A stretch of 51,956 bases of DNA from contig CAVJGK010000002.1 in the NCBI GenBank assembly GCA_963648895.1, forward strand, positions 1-51,956, read 5' to 3'. The DNA comes from UBA3210 sp963648895. GTDB lineage: Bacteria > Bacillota_I > Bacilli_A > RFN20 > CAG-449. Numbering within the stretch: the first letter of the stretch is position 1; every line of letters begins with the position of its first letter. Under the pieces are notes generated by a model that did no database searches, was not told where the DNA came from, and saw only the letters and a list, made by a program, of their open reading frames with translations. This document shows, one piece after another, positions 41,558 through 49,032 of this stretch. The position numbers and the translations under genes are program-made.

Positions 41558-42337
41558 CTAATTTACCTCCACGATTGGTCTTTCTTTTTTAAATGGATTT
41601 AAACTTACTTTCTTTCCATCTAATTTAGCATTGATAAGTCGTACAATAAATGTTGCGATTAAAGTTAAGACTAAATAAATAACTGCAATGATGATATAGC
41701 CTTCAACTTTGAAATAGTTTCTATTAGTTGCGATACTAACAGATGCATATAATTCAGTTAAACCGATAACGTTTAAGACTGAAGAGTCTTTAACGTTAAC
41801 GATATATTCATTTAAGATTGTTGGTAATGCATTTCTTAATGCTTGAGGCATGATAACAAATACCATTGTTTTAAAATAACTCATACCTAAACTTCTTGCT
41901 GCTTCTTCTTGTCCTTTATCGACCCCGTTAAGACCGGAACGAACAATTTCCGACATATAAGCACCAGTGTTAATGACAATAACAATAATGCCACATAAGA
42001 AATATCCATTAAAGATCCAAACGTTACCTATATCAGTCCAATTGATTCCTAAAGCAGATCCTCCAAAGAAGAAAATCATTGCTTGAACCATCATTGGTGT
42101 GCCTCTAAAGACATTGACATAGATGGTAGAAATAAATTTACCAAATCCTTTTAATACTTTTATTACTGTTGTATCTGTTTCTTTTATTTCTAAATTTCTA
42201 AGTAAAGCGACAAAGATACCGATAATCATACCAACTAAAGTACCTACAATTGCAAGAATTAAAGTTGATGCGATACCTTGTAAGAATGTACGCCAGTAAT
42301 TAGATAATAAAGATACAATTTTATCCCAAGAGCTCAT
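41558..42337 (-). CDS. Polar amino-acid ABC transporter, permease subunit
   Basis: A 259-aa membrane protein of the HisM/GlnP group. It has the family block AYMSEIVRSGLNGVDKGQEE followed by AARSLGMSYFKTMVFVIMPQ, the loop contacting the ATPase. Such permeases usually act as homodimers when only one is encoded, as here. The start follows the binding-protein stop by 2 bases. Confidence 0.95.
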   Translation of the reverse strand: MSSWDKIVSLLSNYWRTFLQGIASTLILAIVGTLVGMIIGIFVALLRNLEIKETDTTVIKVLKGFGKFISTIYVNVFRGTPMMVQAMIFFFGGSALGINWTDIGNVWIFNGYFLCGIIVIVINTGAYMSEIVRSGLNGVDKGQEEAARSLGMSYFKTMVFVIMPQALRNALPTILNEYIVNVKDSSVLNVIGLTELYASVSIATNRNYFKVEGYIIIAVIYLVLTLIATFIVRLINAKLDGKKVSLNPFKKERPIVEVN

Positions 42338-42339
42338 TA

Positions 42340-43209
42340 TTAGTTACTTCCATTAACAATTGATGTTGCAACTGGTAATTCTGCAGTCATTGCATCAGCA
42401 GAATTATTTTGAACAGCAAGAGCGCATGTTGCGAATGTATCTAAAGCAGATAAATGAGTGACGCTATAAGGTGTTGTCCAAGAATCGATGACATCATCTG
42501 TAACTGTTGAAACTTGAGAAACAATCTTTGCTCCTGCAAAATCACTTAATGATGTTGCGTTTGCGTATTTAGAATCTTCTCTAACAATTAAAACTAATTC
42601 ACTTCTATAATATTCATTTGTGAAATCAATTGATTGTCTTCTTTCTTCAGTATCTGTCATACCTGCGATAACTAAATCGATTGTATCAGAATTTAATGCT
42701 GGAATTAATGCTTCCCAATCTAATTTAACTACTTCAAGGTTATATCCTAATGTAGAAGCTAAATAGCTAGCGACTTGGATATCATAACCATCTGCATATT
42801 GGTTTGTACCCTTAATTGGATAATTGTATTCATTGTCAGAAACATCTGTCCAGTTGAATGGTGCATAATCACATTCTAGACCAATTCTAATAGTATGTTC
42901 GGATGTTGTTGGAACTGTATATTTTAATGTAGAAGTTGAATAGTCTCCGTTGGATCTATATGTTGCTTCTGTCATTAAAGTATTTCTTGTATCTTGTGTT
43001 AAAGAAGCTAAAGCTTGGTTAACTTGGCTTAATAATTCAGAATTACCTTTTTTAACACCGATAGATACGCCTAAATCTTTTGCGCTATCACCTAAGATAG
43101 TTTGATCAAAATGAATGATTTTTAATTTAGAAGATGATGTTGAACAACTTCCTAATGAAAAGATGCTTGCCATAGCAAGGAATGACTTTAAAAATAAATT
43201 TCTACTCAT
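42340..43209 (-). CDS. Amino-acid ABC transporter binding lipoprotein with circularly permuted order, 289 aa
   Basis: The lipobox is SLGSC (C22). Residues 28-83 (FDQTILGDSAKDLGVSIGVK, then NSELLSQVNQALASLTQ) look like the last strand and helix normally found at the C-terminus of family 3 binding proteins. Only after a linker, at about residue 105, does the usual beginning appear (IRIGLECDYAPFNW), followed by LDWEALIPALNSDTIDLVIA and GMTDTEERRQSIDFTNEYY. The protein then stops at PVATSIVNGSN, where the missing last part would follow. So it is a permuted binding protein and not a truncated one. The likely ligand is lysine, given the riboswitch. Confidence 0.9.
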   Translation of the reverse strand: MSRNLFLKSFLAMASIFSLGSCSTSSSKLKIIHFDQTILGDSAKDLGVSIGVKKGNSELLSQVNQALASLTQDTRNTLMTEATYRSNGDYSTSTLKYTVPTTSEHTIRIGLECDYAPFNWTDVSDNEYNYPIKGTNQYADGYDIQVASYLASTLGYNLEVVKLDWEALIPALNSDTIDLVIAGMTDTEERRQSIDFTNEYYRSELVLIVREDSKYANATSLSDFAGAKIVSQVSTVTDDVIDSWTTPYSVTHLSALDTFATCALAVQNNSADAMTAELPVATSIVNGSN

Positions 43210-43244
43210 ATAATTACCTCCTATTTATTTTTAAGATGGGTAAT

Positions 43245-43264
43245 AAAAAAGCGTCTTTCGACGC
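43245..43264 (-). terminator. Riboswitch-controlled terminator
   Basis: A GC-rich stem GCGTC/GACGC with a GAAA loop is followed by six T on the minus strand. It lies between the lysine aptamer and the binding-protein gene, the place expected for transcription attenuation. Confidence 0.85.
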
Positions 43265-43291
43265 CTAGAATACATATTTAATGAATGTACT

Positions 43292-43446
43292 TAGCGCCTC
43301 TACATAAAAATGTAGGAGTATTATAGGTATTTCCTATAATCCCACGCATGTATTATGCCTAATACACCGTTCGGCGATGGTTACCTTTCCTTTACTTCAA
43401 TGGATGCCTCCTCGGTAAAGTACTTATTTGCATCGCTACCTCTATC
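43292..43446 (-). promoter_or_regulatory. Lysine riboswitch (L box)
   Basis: The minus strand has the conserved lysine aptamer elements in order: GATAGAGGTAGCG, AAGTA, GAGG, AAAGG, CATCGCCGAA, GTGGG with an AT-rich hairpin, and the closing GGCGCTA that pairs with TAGCG at the 5' side. The pattern matches the known L-box family by eye. A terminator follows at 43245-43264. Lysine binding should favour the terminator and lower expression of the transporter. From 43491 to 43594 I see nothing but AT-rich sequence. Confidence 0.9.
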
Positions 43447-43461
43447 TTTTTTATTGTCAAT

Positions 43462-43490
43462 ATAATAAATATATACGTAAAATAAATCAA
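43462..43490 (-). promoter_or_regulatory. Promoter of the lysine riboswitch operon
   Basis: TTGATT (43485-43490) and TATTAT (43462-43467) are 17 bases apart, so transcription begins just before the aptamer. Confidence 0.55.
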
Positions 43491-43594
43491 TAAAAATAAT
43501 AAAAAAATTAATATTTTTGTAAAAATGTAAATGTTTTCATAAAATATGCATCATAAAATAAACTTATTTTGTACATTTTAATGTAAAAATAGGT

Positions 43595-43625
43595 AAAAAA
43601 AGACTACCGATTTCTCGATAGTCTT
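43595..43625 (-). terminator. Terminator of tuf
   Basis: An 11-bp stem (AAGACTATCGA / TCGGTAGTCTT, one G-T pair) with a GAAA loop is followed by seven T on the minus strand, 20 bases after the tuf stop. Confidence 0.9.
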
Positions 43626-43644
43626 GAACATACAATTTATAAAA

Positions 43645-44829
43645 CTATTTAATAATTTCTGAAACTGTACCAGCACCAACTGTTCTACCACCTTCACGGA
43701 TTGAGAACTTTGTACCTTTTTCAATAGCAACTGGGTGAATTAATTCAACTGTTAAGTTAACGTTATCACCTGGCATAACCATTTCTGTTCCTTCTGGAAG
43801 AGTAATGACACCTGTAATATCAGTTGTACGGAAATAGAATTGTGGTCTGTAGTTTGTTAAGAATGCAGTATGACGTCCACCTTCTTCTTTTGTTAATACG
43901 TAAACAGAAGCTGTGAATTTTGTATGTGGAGTAACTGTACCAGGTTTTGCTAAGACTTGTCCACGGACGACTTGGTCACGGTTGACACCTCTTAATAAGA
44001 TACCAGCGTTATCGCCTGCTTCAGCGAAGTCTAATGTTTTTCTGAACATTTCAATACCTGTAACGACAGATTTTAATGTATCTTTGATACCAACGATTTC
44101 AACTTCGTCACCCATCTTGATTGTACCACGTTCGACTCTACCAGTTACAACAGTACCACGACCTGTAATTGTTAAAACGTCTTCGATAGCAAGTAAGAAT
44201 GGTTTATCTGTATCTCTTGTTGGAGCTGGGATATAAGAATCACATGCATCCATTAAATCCATAATGTGTTGTTCTTCTGTTGGATCGCCATCAAGAGCTT
44301 TTCTTGCAGAACCTCTGATGATTGGAGTTGTGTCGCCTGGGAAACCATAAGAATTTAAGATTTCTCTAACGTCCATTTCAACTAAGTCGATTAATTCTGG
44401 ATCATCAACTAAGTCTGTTTTGTTTAAGAATACTACGATGTATGGAACACCAACTTGTCTAGCAAGTAAGATGTGTTCTTTTGTTTGTGGCATAACACCA
44501 TCAGTTGCAGCGACAACTAAGATAGCGCCATCCATTTGTGCAGCACCAGTAATCATGTTTTTAACATAGTCAGCGTGGCCTGGGCAGTCAACGTGAGCGT
44601 AGTGTCTTGTTGCTGTTTGGTATTCAATGTGAGCTGTGTTAATTGTAATACCACGAGCTTTTTCTTCTGGAGCAGCATCGATTTGGTCGTATGCTTTCTT
44701 TTCTGATAAGCCCTTTTTAGCTAATACTGCTGTAATAGCAGCTGTTAAAGTAGTTTTACCGTGGTCAACGTGGCCGATTGTACCAATGTTAACGTGGGTT
44801 TTACTTCTGTCAAATTTTTCTTTTGCCAT
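43645..44829 (-). CDS. tuf: Elongation factor Tu
   Basis: Delivers aminoacyl-tRNA to the ribosome with GTP. The 394-aa sequence has GHVDHGKTTL (P-loop), DCPGHADYVKNM, NKTDLVDD and the ARGITINTAHIEY switch region. It follows fusA by about 105 bases, and a promoter is present in that gap, so it can be expressed separately from the str operon. Confidence 0.99.
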   Translation of the reverse strand: MAKEKFDRSKTHVNIGTIGHVDHGKTTLTAAITAVLAKKGLSEKKAYDQIDAAPEEKARGITINTAHIEYQTATRHYAHVDCPGHADYVKNMITGAAQMDGAILVVAATDGVMPQTKEHILLARQVGVPYIVVFLNKTDLVDDPELIDLVEMDVREILNSYGFPGDTTPIIRGSARKALDGDPTEEQHIMDLMDACDSYIPAPTRDTDKPFLLAIEDVLTITGRGTVVTGRVERGTIKMGDEVEIVGIKDTLKSVVTGIEMFRKTLDFAEAGDNAGILLRGVNRDQVVRGQVLAKPGTVTPHTKFTASVYVLTKEEGGRHTAFLTNYRPQFYFRTTDITGVITLPEGTEMVMPGDNVNLTVELIHPVAIEKGTKFSIREGGRTVGAGTVSEIIK

Positions 44830-44873
44830 TGTTTGAATTCCTCCCTAAGTTAATTTTGAATTTCAACGTATTC

Positions 44874-44902
44874 ATAATATAGCATTTTTTTTACAAAATC
44901 AA
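44874..44902 (-). promoter_or_regulatory. Promoter of tuf
   Basis: TTGATT (44897-44902) and TATTAT (44874-44879) are 17 bases apart. No terminator is visible between fusA and this site, so read-through from fusA is also likely. Confidence 0.5.
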
Positions 44903-44934
44903 CATTTATAATTTATTAAAGTTGAATTTGATAA

Positions 44935-47046
44935 TTACTTTTGTGATTTTTTAATAATTTCTTCTTGGATATATTTTGGACATTCTGCATAATGATCCAT
45001 TTCCATTGTGTAGTTAGCTCTACCTTTTGTCATAGATCTTAAGTCAGTAACGTAACCGAACATATTTGCAAGTGGAACCATTGCATCAAGAATTTGAGCG
45101 TTTCCTCTTTCTGTTTGTCCTTGGATTTCACCTCTTCTTGAAGAGATATCACCCATGACATCACCTAAGTATTCAGATGGAGTTGTAACTTCAACTTTTA
45201 CGATAGGTTCAAGGATAACTGGATCACACTTTTTAGCAGCTTCTTTTAAAGCTAATGAAGCAGCGACTTTATAAGCAGCTTCAGAAGAGTCAACATCATG
45301 GTAAGAACCATCATGTAATGTTGCTTTAATATCAATGATTGGGAATCCTGCAACTAAACCTCTATCTAATGATTCTTTTAAACCATCACATGTAGGTTTG
45401 ATGAATTCTCTAGGAACGACACCACCGACAACTGCATCTACGAATTCGAAACCTTTGCCTGGGTTTGGTTCAAATTTAATCCAAACGTGACCATATTGAC
45501 CATGACCACCAGATTGTTTAATGTATTTACCTTCACAATCTGCTTCTTTACGAATTGTTTCTCTGTAAGCAACTTGTGGAGCACCAACATTAACATCAAC
45601 CTTGAATTCATCTTTTAATCTTGTAACCATAACATCAAGGTGTAATTCACCAACACCAGCGATGATGTTTTGGCCTGTTTCTTTATCTGTGAAGAATCTG
45701 AAAGTTGGGTCTTCTTCTGATAATTTGATTAAGCCTTGAGTCATCTTATCTTGGTCAGCTTTTGATTTTGGTTCAATAGCTTCTGAGATAACTGGATCAG
45801 AGAATTTAATTGATTCAAGAACGACTGGATGATCTTCATCACATAATGTATCACCTGTTGTAGTTGATTTTAAACCAACTGCAGCACCGATATCACCAGC
45901 CCAAACTTCGTCGACTTCTTCTCTCTTGTTTGAGTTCATAATAACTAAACGTGAGAATCTTTCTTTAACACCTTTTGTTGAGTTGTAAACATAAGAACCA
46001 GCTTTAGCAACACCAGAGTAAACTCTGAAGAATGCTAATTTACCAATGAATGGGTCAGTCATAATCTTGAATGCTAATGCTGCTAAAGGAGCATCATCAG
46101 TAGGTTCACATTCGACTGTTTCACCTAAATCATTTGTACCTGTTGTATGTGCAATATCAACTGGTGAAGGTAAGTATTCAACAACAGCATCAAGTACTTG
46201 TTGGATACCTTTATTTTTATAAGCAGAACCTGCTAATACAGGGAAGAATTCTGCTGTTAAAACTGCTTTTCTAATTGTAGCTTTGATTTCAGGAATTGTT
46301 GGTTCTTCACCTTCTAAGACTTTCATCATGAATTCATCATCAAAGTTAGCTAATTTTTCAATTAATTCAGCTCTTAATTCTTGACAACGAGCTAAATATT
46401 CTTCAGGAATTTCACCTTCAGTTGGGTGTTCACCTTTTGTATCTGAATAGAAGTAAGCCTTCATTTCGATAATATCGATAACACCTTTTAATTGTGATTC
46501 AAGACCAATTGGGTAAGCAATAGGAGCAGCATTAGCACCTAATTTTTCGCCAATTGAACGGACTGACATTTCGAAGTCAGCACCGATTGCATCTAATTTA
46601 TTAACGAAAACAATTCTAGGAACGTGGTATTTTGTACCTTGTCTCCAAACTGTTTCAGTTTGTGGTTCAACACCGTTTTTACCATCAAGAACAGTAACAG
46701 CACCATCAAGAACACGAAGTGAACGTTCAACTTCAGCAGTGAAGTCAACGTGACCAGGAGTGTCGATTAAGTTGATACGGTATTTTTCACCTGTACCACC
46801 TTTGCCGTTGTCTTTCCATTGGTTCTTTTCCCAATAGCAAGTTGTAGCAGCAGAAGTAATTGTAATACCTCTGTCTTGTTCTTGTTTCATCCAGTCCATA
46901 GTAGCGCCGCCATCATGAACTTCGCCGATTTTATAAATTTTACCAGTGTAGAATAAGATTCTTTCTGAAGTAGTAGTTTTACCAGCATCAATGTGAGCCA
47001 TGATACCGATATTACGTGTCATATTAATACTTACATCACGTGCCAT
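44935..47046 (-). CDS. fusA: Elongation factor G
   Basis: Catalyses translocation of tRNA and mRNA. The 703-aa sequence shows MAHIDAGKTTTSERILFYTG, DTPGHVDFTAEVERSLR, NKLDAIGADF and later GVGELHLDVMVTRLKDEF. The length and gene position after rpsG are normal. Confidence 0.99.
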   Translation of the reverse strand: MARDVSINMTRNIGIMAHIDAGKTTTSERILFYTGKIYKIGEVHDGGATMDWMKQEQDRGITITSAATTCYWEKNQWKDNGKGGTGEKYRINLIDTPGHVDFTAEVERSLRVLDGAVTVLDGKNGVEPQTETVWRQGTKYHVPRIVFVNKLDAIGADFEMSVRSIGEKLGANAAPIAYPIGLESQLKGVIDIIEMKAYFYSDTKGEHPTEGEIPEEYLARCQELRAELIEKLANFDDEFMMKVLEGEEPTIPEIKATIRKAVLTAEFFPVLAGSAYKNKGIQQVLDAVVEYLPSPVDIAHTTGTNDLGETVECEPTDDAPLAALAFKIMTDPFIGKLAFFRVYSGVAKAGSYVYNSTKGVKERFSRLVIMNSNKREEVDEVWAGDIGAAVGLKSTTTGDTLCDEDHPVVLESIKFSDPVISEAIEPKSKADQDKMTQGLIKLSEEDPTFRFFTDKETGQNIIAGVGELHLDVMVTRLKDEFKVDVNVGAPQVAYRETIRKEADCEGKYIKQSGGHGQYGHVWIKFEPNPGKGFEFVDAVVGGVVPREFIKPTCDGLKESLDRGLVAGFPIIDIKATLHDGSYHDVDSSEAAYKVAASLALKEAAKKCDPVILEPIVKVEVTTPSEYLGDVMGDISSRRGEIQGQTERGNAQILDAMVPLANMFGYVTDLRSMTKGRANYTMEMDHYAECPKYIQEEIIKKSQK

Positions 47047-47066
47047 ATCTTAGTTCCCCTTTAAAA

Positions 47067-47537
47067 TTACCATCTGTAATGAGCGTAAGCCTTGTTAGCT
47101 TCAGCCATCTTGTGTACATCTTCTCTCTTCTTAACAGAAGCGCCTGTACCATTAGCAGCATCGATGATTTCTCCTGCTAATTTATCTTCCATTGTCTTTT
47201 CGTTTCTTAAACGTGAATAGTTAACTAACCATCTTAAGCCTAATGTAACTCTACGTTCTGCAGATACTTCAACTGGAACTTGGTAGTTAGAACCTCCAAC
47301 TCTTCTCATTTTTAATTCAAGAGCTGGCATGATATTACCTAAAGCAACTTCGAAAACTTCCATTGCAGGTTTTTGTGTTTTTGCTTCAACTTTATTGAAA
47401 GCACTATATAAGATAGTTTGAGCTGTGCCCTTTTTACCATCTATCATGATTTTGTTGATTAAACGTGTTACTAATTTTGAATTGTAAATTGGATCTGGTA
47501 ACACATCGCGTTTTGCGACATTTCCTCTACGTGGCAT
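47067..47537 (-). CDS. rpsG: 30S ribosomal protein S7
   Basis: Initiates assembly of the 30S head and lies near the E site. The 156-aa sequence has KRDVLPDPIYNSKLVTRLIN, RVGGSNYQVPVEVSAERR and the C-terminal HKMAEANKAYAHYRW. Normal position between rpsL and fusA. Confidence 0.98.
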   Translation of the reverse strand: MPRRGNVAKRDVLPDPIYNSKLVTRLINKIMIDGKKGTAQTILYSAFNKVEAKTQKPAMEVFEVALGNIMPALELKMRRVGGSNYQVPVEVSAERRVTLGLRWLVNYSRLRNEKTMEDKLAGEIIDAANGTGASVKKREDVHKMAEANKAYAHYRW

Positions 47538-47603
47538 TAAAAATCCTCCTTTCCATTTTTATAATAATAGAATTTTTATTACGTATTTATTTTGCTAACT
47601 TAA

Positions 47604-48023
47604 TTATTTAGCAGCTTTTGGTTTTTTAGTACCGTATAATGATCTACCTTGTTTTCTGTCTGTTACACCAGCGCAGTCTAATGCGCCTCTAACAATGTGG
47701 TAACGTACACCAGGTAAATCCTTAACTCTACCGCCTCTGATTAAAACAGTGCTGTGTTCTTGTAAGTTATGGCCTTCTCCACCGATATAAGCTGTAACTT
47801 CGTAGCCGTTTGATAAGCGTACACGAGCATACTTACGTAAAGCTGAGTTAGGTTTTTTAGGAGTCATAGTACCAACACGGGTACAGACACCACGTTTTTG
47901 TGCAGCATTTTGGTCTGTTGTTTTCTTTGCGAGTGAGTTCCATCTTTTATTTAAAGCTGGGGCTTTGGATTTTTCAACTGTTTCTGAACGTCCATTACGA
48001 ACTAATTGATTAATTGTAGGCAT
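47604..48023 (-). CDS. rpsL: 30S ribosomal protein S12
   Basis: Part of the decoding centre. The 139-aa sequence includes the streptomycin-related segment TPKKPNSALRK (lysine in the wild-type place) and GGRVKDLPGVRYHIVRGALD. So no classical streptomycin-resistance change is seen at those sites. It is the first gene of the str operon. Confidence 0.98.
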   Translation of the reverse strand: MPTINQLVRNGRSETVEKSKAPALNKRWNSLAKKTTDQNAAQKRGVCTRVGTMTPKKPNSALRKYARVRLSNGYEVTAYIGGEGHNLQEHSTVLIRGGRVKDLPGVRYHIVRGALDCAGVTDRKQGRSLYGTKKPKAAK

Positions 48024-48090
48024 TTTTGAAAATCCTCCTTTCTTCTATCTTCTTGTAAGCCACATTACCGGGTGTTTCAACTATTTTGAT

Positions 48091-48114
48091 AAAAAATAGC
48101 GTTTTACGCCCTAT
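48091..48114 (-). terminator. Possible attenuator in the rpsL leader
   Basis: A short hairpin (ATAG and CGT pairing with ACG and CTAT, with a two-base bulge) is followed by six T on the minus strand within the 5' leader of rpsL. The stem is weak, so it may cause only partial termination. Confidence 0.4.
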
Positions 48115-48135
48115 AATTTTGGCACACGCTCGATA

Positions 48136-48164
48136 AGTATATAATACTAATTTCAACTTGACAA
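48136..48164 (-). promoter_or_regulatory. Promoter of the str operon
   Basis: TTGTCA (48159-48164) and TATACT (48136-48141) are 17 bases apart. The leader to rpsL is about 105 bases. Confidence 0.65.
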
Positions 48165-48220
48165 GTGTTTTTTTAAATTTTTTTCATTTTTTGAACACCC
48201 GGGTCAGTTATCTTATATAG

Positions 48221-48724
48221 TTACTTCTCATTTTCGTATTTTATATACTTGTAATAAACATTTTCTAATAATTTTAAATTGCAGCATCTATCTTTAATTC
48301 TAAGATCATCGCTAGTCAATTTGTCATTATCAGTTAAAATCATTTTTCTTAATTTAGCAGCAATATCCTTAATTTTGTTTTCTTCTTCATTAATTGCTTT
48401 ATATTGATTTTGAAGCAAACGTTTATATTTATCATCTTTTATGTTGTTTATATCAATCAAAATCAAACATTCATCTAATACCGGTATCATATTATTAAAA
48501 TTAATTACGCCTAGTTCTCCATTTTTTATTTTACGGAAATCTTTACTATTTTTCATTTTTAAGTGTTTTAGTTTAGGCGAACTAAATGGAGCATAGTATT
48601 TAATACCATCAATTTCTAATACTACTCCTAGATATGGTCTTGTTTCCTTTTTGTTTTCACAAATTTTTAAATCAAATTTTTTCAAGTACTTTATGTACTC
48701 ATCCTTTATGCAATAAAATCTCAT
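48221..48724 (-). CDS. toxN: Type III toxin, ToxN/AbiQ-family endoribonuclease, 167 aa
   Basis: The toxin of a type III toxin-antitoxin pair, an RNase that cuts A-rich RNA and is held inactive by repeats of the antitoxin RNA. It aligns by eye along its length with ToxN of Pectobacterium: MRFYCIKDEYIKYLKKFD, GVVLEIDGIKYYAPFSSPK, then a conserved GVINFNNMIPV and KYKRLLQNQY. The catalytic loop is SSPK (S48, S49, K51), matching T52, S53 and K55 of ToxN. A good ribosome site (AAGGAGA) lies 5 bases upstream. The antitoxin repeats and a terminator precede it, as in known systems. It may abort phage infection. Confidence 0.93.
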   Translation of the reverse strand: MRFYCIKDEYIKYLKKFDLKICENKKETRPYLGVVLEIDGIKYYAPFSSPKLKHLKMKNSKDFRKIKNGELGVINFNNMIPVLDECLILIDINNIKDDKYKRLLQNQYKAINEEENKIKDIAAKLRKMILTDNDKLTSDDLRIKDRCCNLKLLENVYYKYIKYENEK

Positions 48725-48743
48725 TTTTGTCTCCTTACAATTT

Positions 48744-48769
48744 AAAAGGGGAAGCTTTTTCGCTCCCCC
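48744..48769 (-). terminator. Attenuating terminator between toxI and toxN
   Basis: A stem of GGGG/CCCC and AGC/GCT with one bulged A, followed by only four T on the minus strand. In type III systems a leaky terminator here sets the excess of antitoxin RNA over toxin mRNA. Confidence 0.75.
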
Positions 48770-48774
48770 AGATT

Positions 48775-48883
48775 AGGTTCTCTCTTTATGGTGGAGACTC
48801 ACCGCTTTTTTAGGTTCTCTCTTTGTGGTGGAGACTCACCGCTTTTTTAGGTTCTCTCTTTATGGTGGAGACTCACCGCTTTT
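48775..48883 (-). repeat. Three tandem 37-bp repeats of the antitoxin
   Basis: Units at 48775-48811, 48812-48848 and 48849-48883 (the last lacks 2 bases). They are identical except for one base: the middle unit has G instead of A on the plus strand (CTTTGTGG versus CTTTATGG). There are no unique spacers, so this is not a CRISPR array. Confidence 0.95.
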
Positions 48884-48908
48884 CGAAAAAGTTTCCTTTT
48901 CCAACTTC

Positions 48909-48937
48909 ATAATATCATTTATTAACATAAAGTGCAA
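48909..48937 (-). promoter_or_regulatory. Promoter of the toxI-toxN locus
   Basis: TTGCAC (48932-48937) and TATTAT (48909-48914) are 17 bases apart, with TG one base before the -10 box. Confidence 0.65.
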
Positions 48938-48955
48938 CAAACTTTTAATGTAAGC

Positions 48956-48978
48956 AAAAAGGGAGCATTAGAACTCCC
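48956..48978 (-). terminator. Terminator of the sdaA-ppa-hydrolase operon
   Basis: A 5-bp stem GGGAG/CTCCC with an 8-base loop followed by five T on the minus strand. It separates the toxin-antitoxin locus from the upstream operon. Confidence 0.7.
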
Positions 48979-49032
48979 CATAAATGAACCCCTTTCTAAA
49001 AATTGAAGTTACAACATTTTTTTAAGTTATAA

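Larger units (their letters stand above)
48744..48902 (-). ncRNA. toxI: Type III antitoxin RNA (ToxI-like)
   Basis: The RNA from about 48902 contains three 37-base repeats and ends at the terminator at 48744-48769. Each repeat reads GCGGTGAGTCTCCACC followed by ATAAAGAGAGAACCT and an A-rich run. The stem GGTG/CACC has a loop whose UCUC can pair with the GAGA downstream, giving the H-type pseudoknot known for ToxI and antiQ RNAs. The A-rich spacers are where ToxN would be expected to cut the precursor into single units. Confidence 0.88.

Noticed and set aside
42340..43209. Truncated binding protein (lost C-terminus)
   Set aside because: The apparently missing C-terminal segment is present at the N-terminus, so permutation explains it better than truncation.
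48775..48883. CRISPR-like array
   Set aside because: The repeats are contiguous with no unique spacers, there are only three, and a ToxN gene follows. They are antitoxin repeats.
48926..48984. Small frame of about 19 codons starting with MGSSNAPFLL between the hydrolase and toxI
   Set aside because: Its body is the terminator hairpin and the toxI promoter. It is most likely chance.
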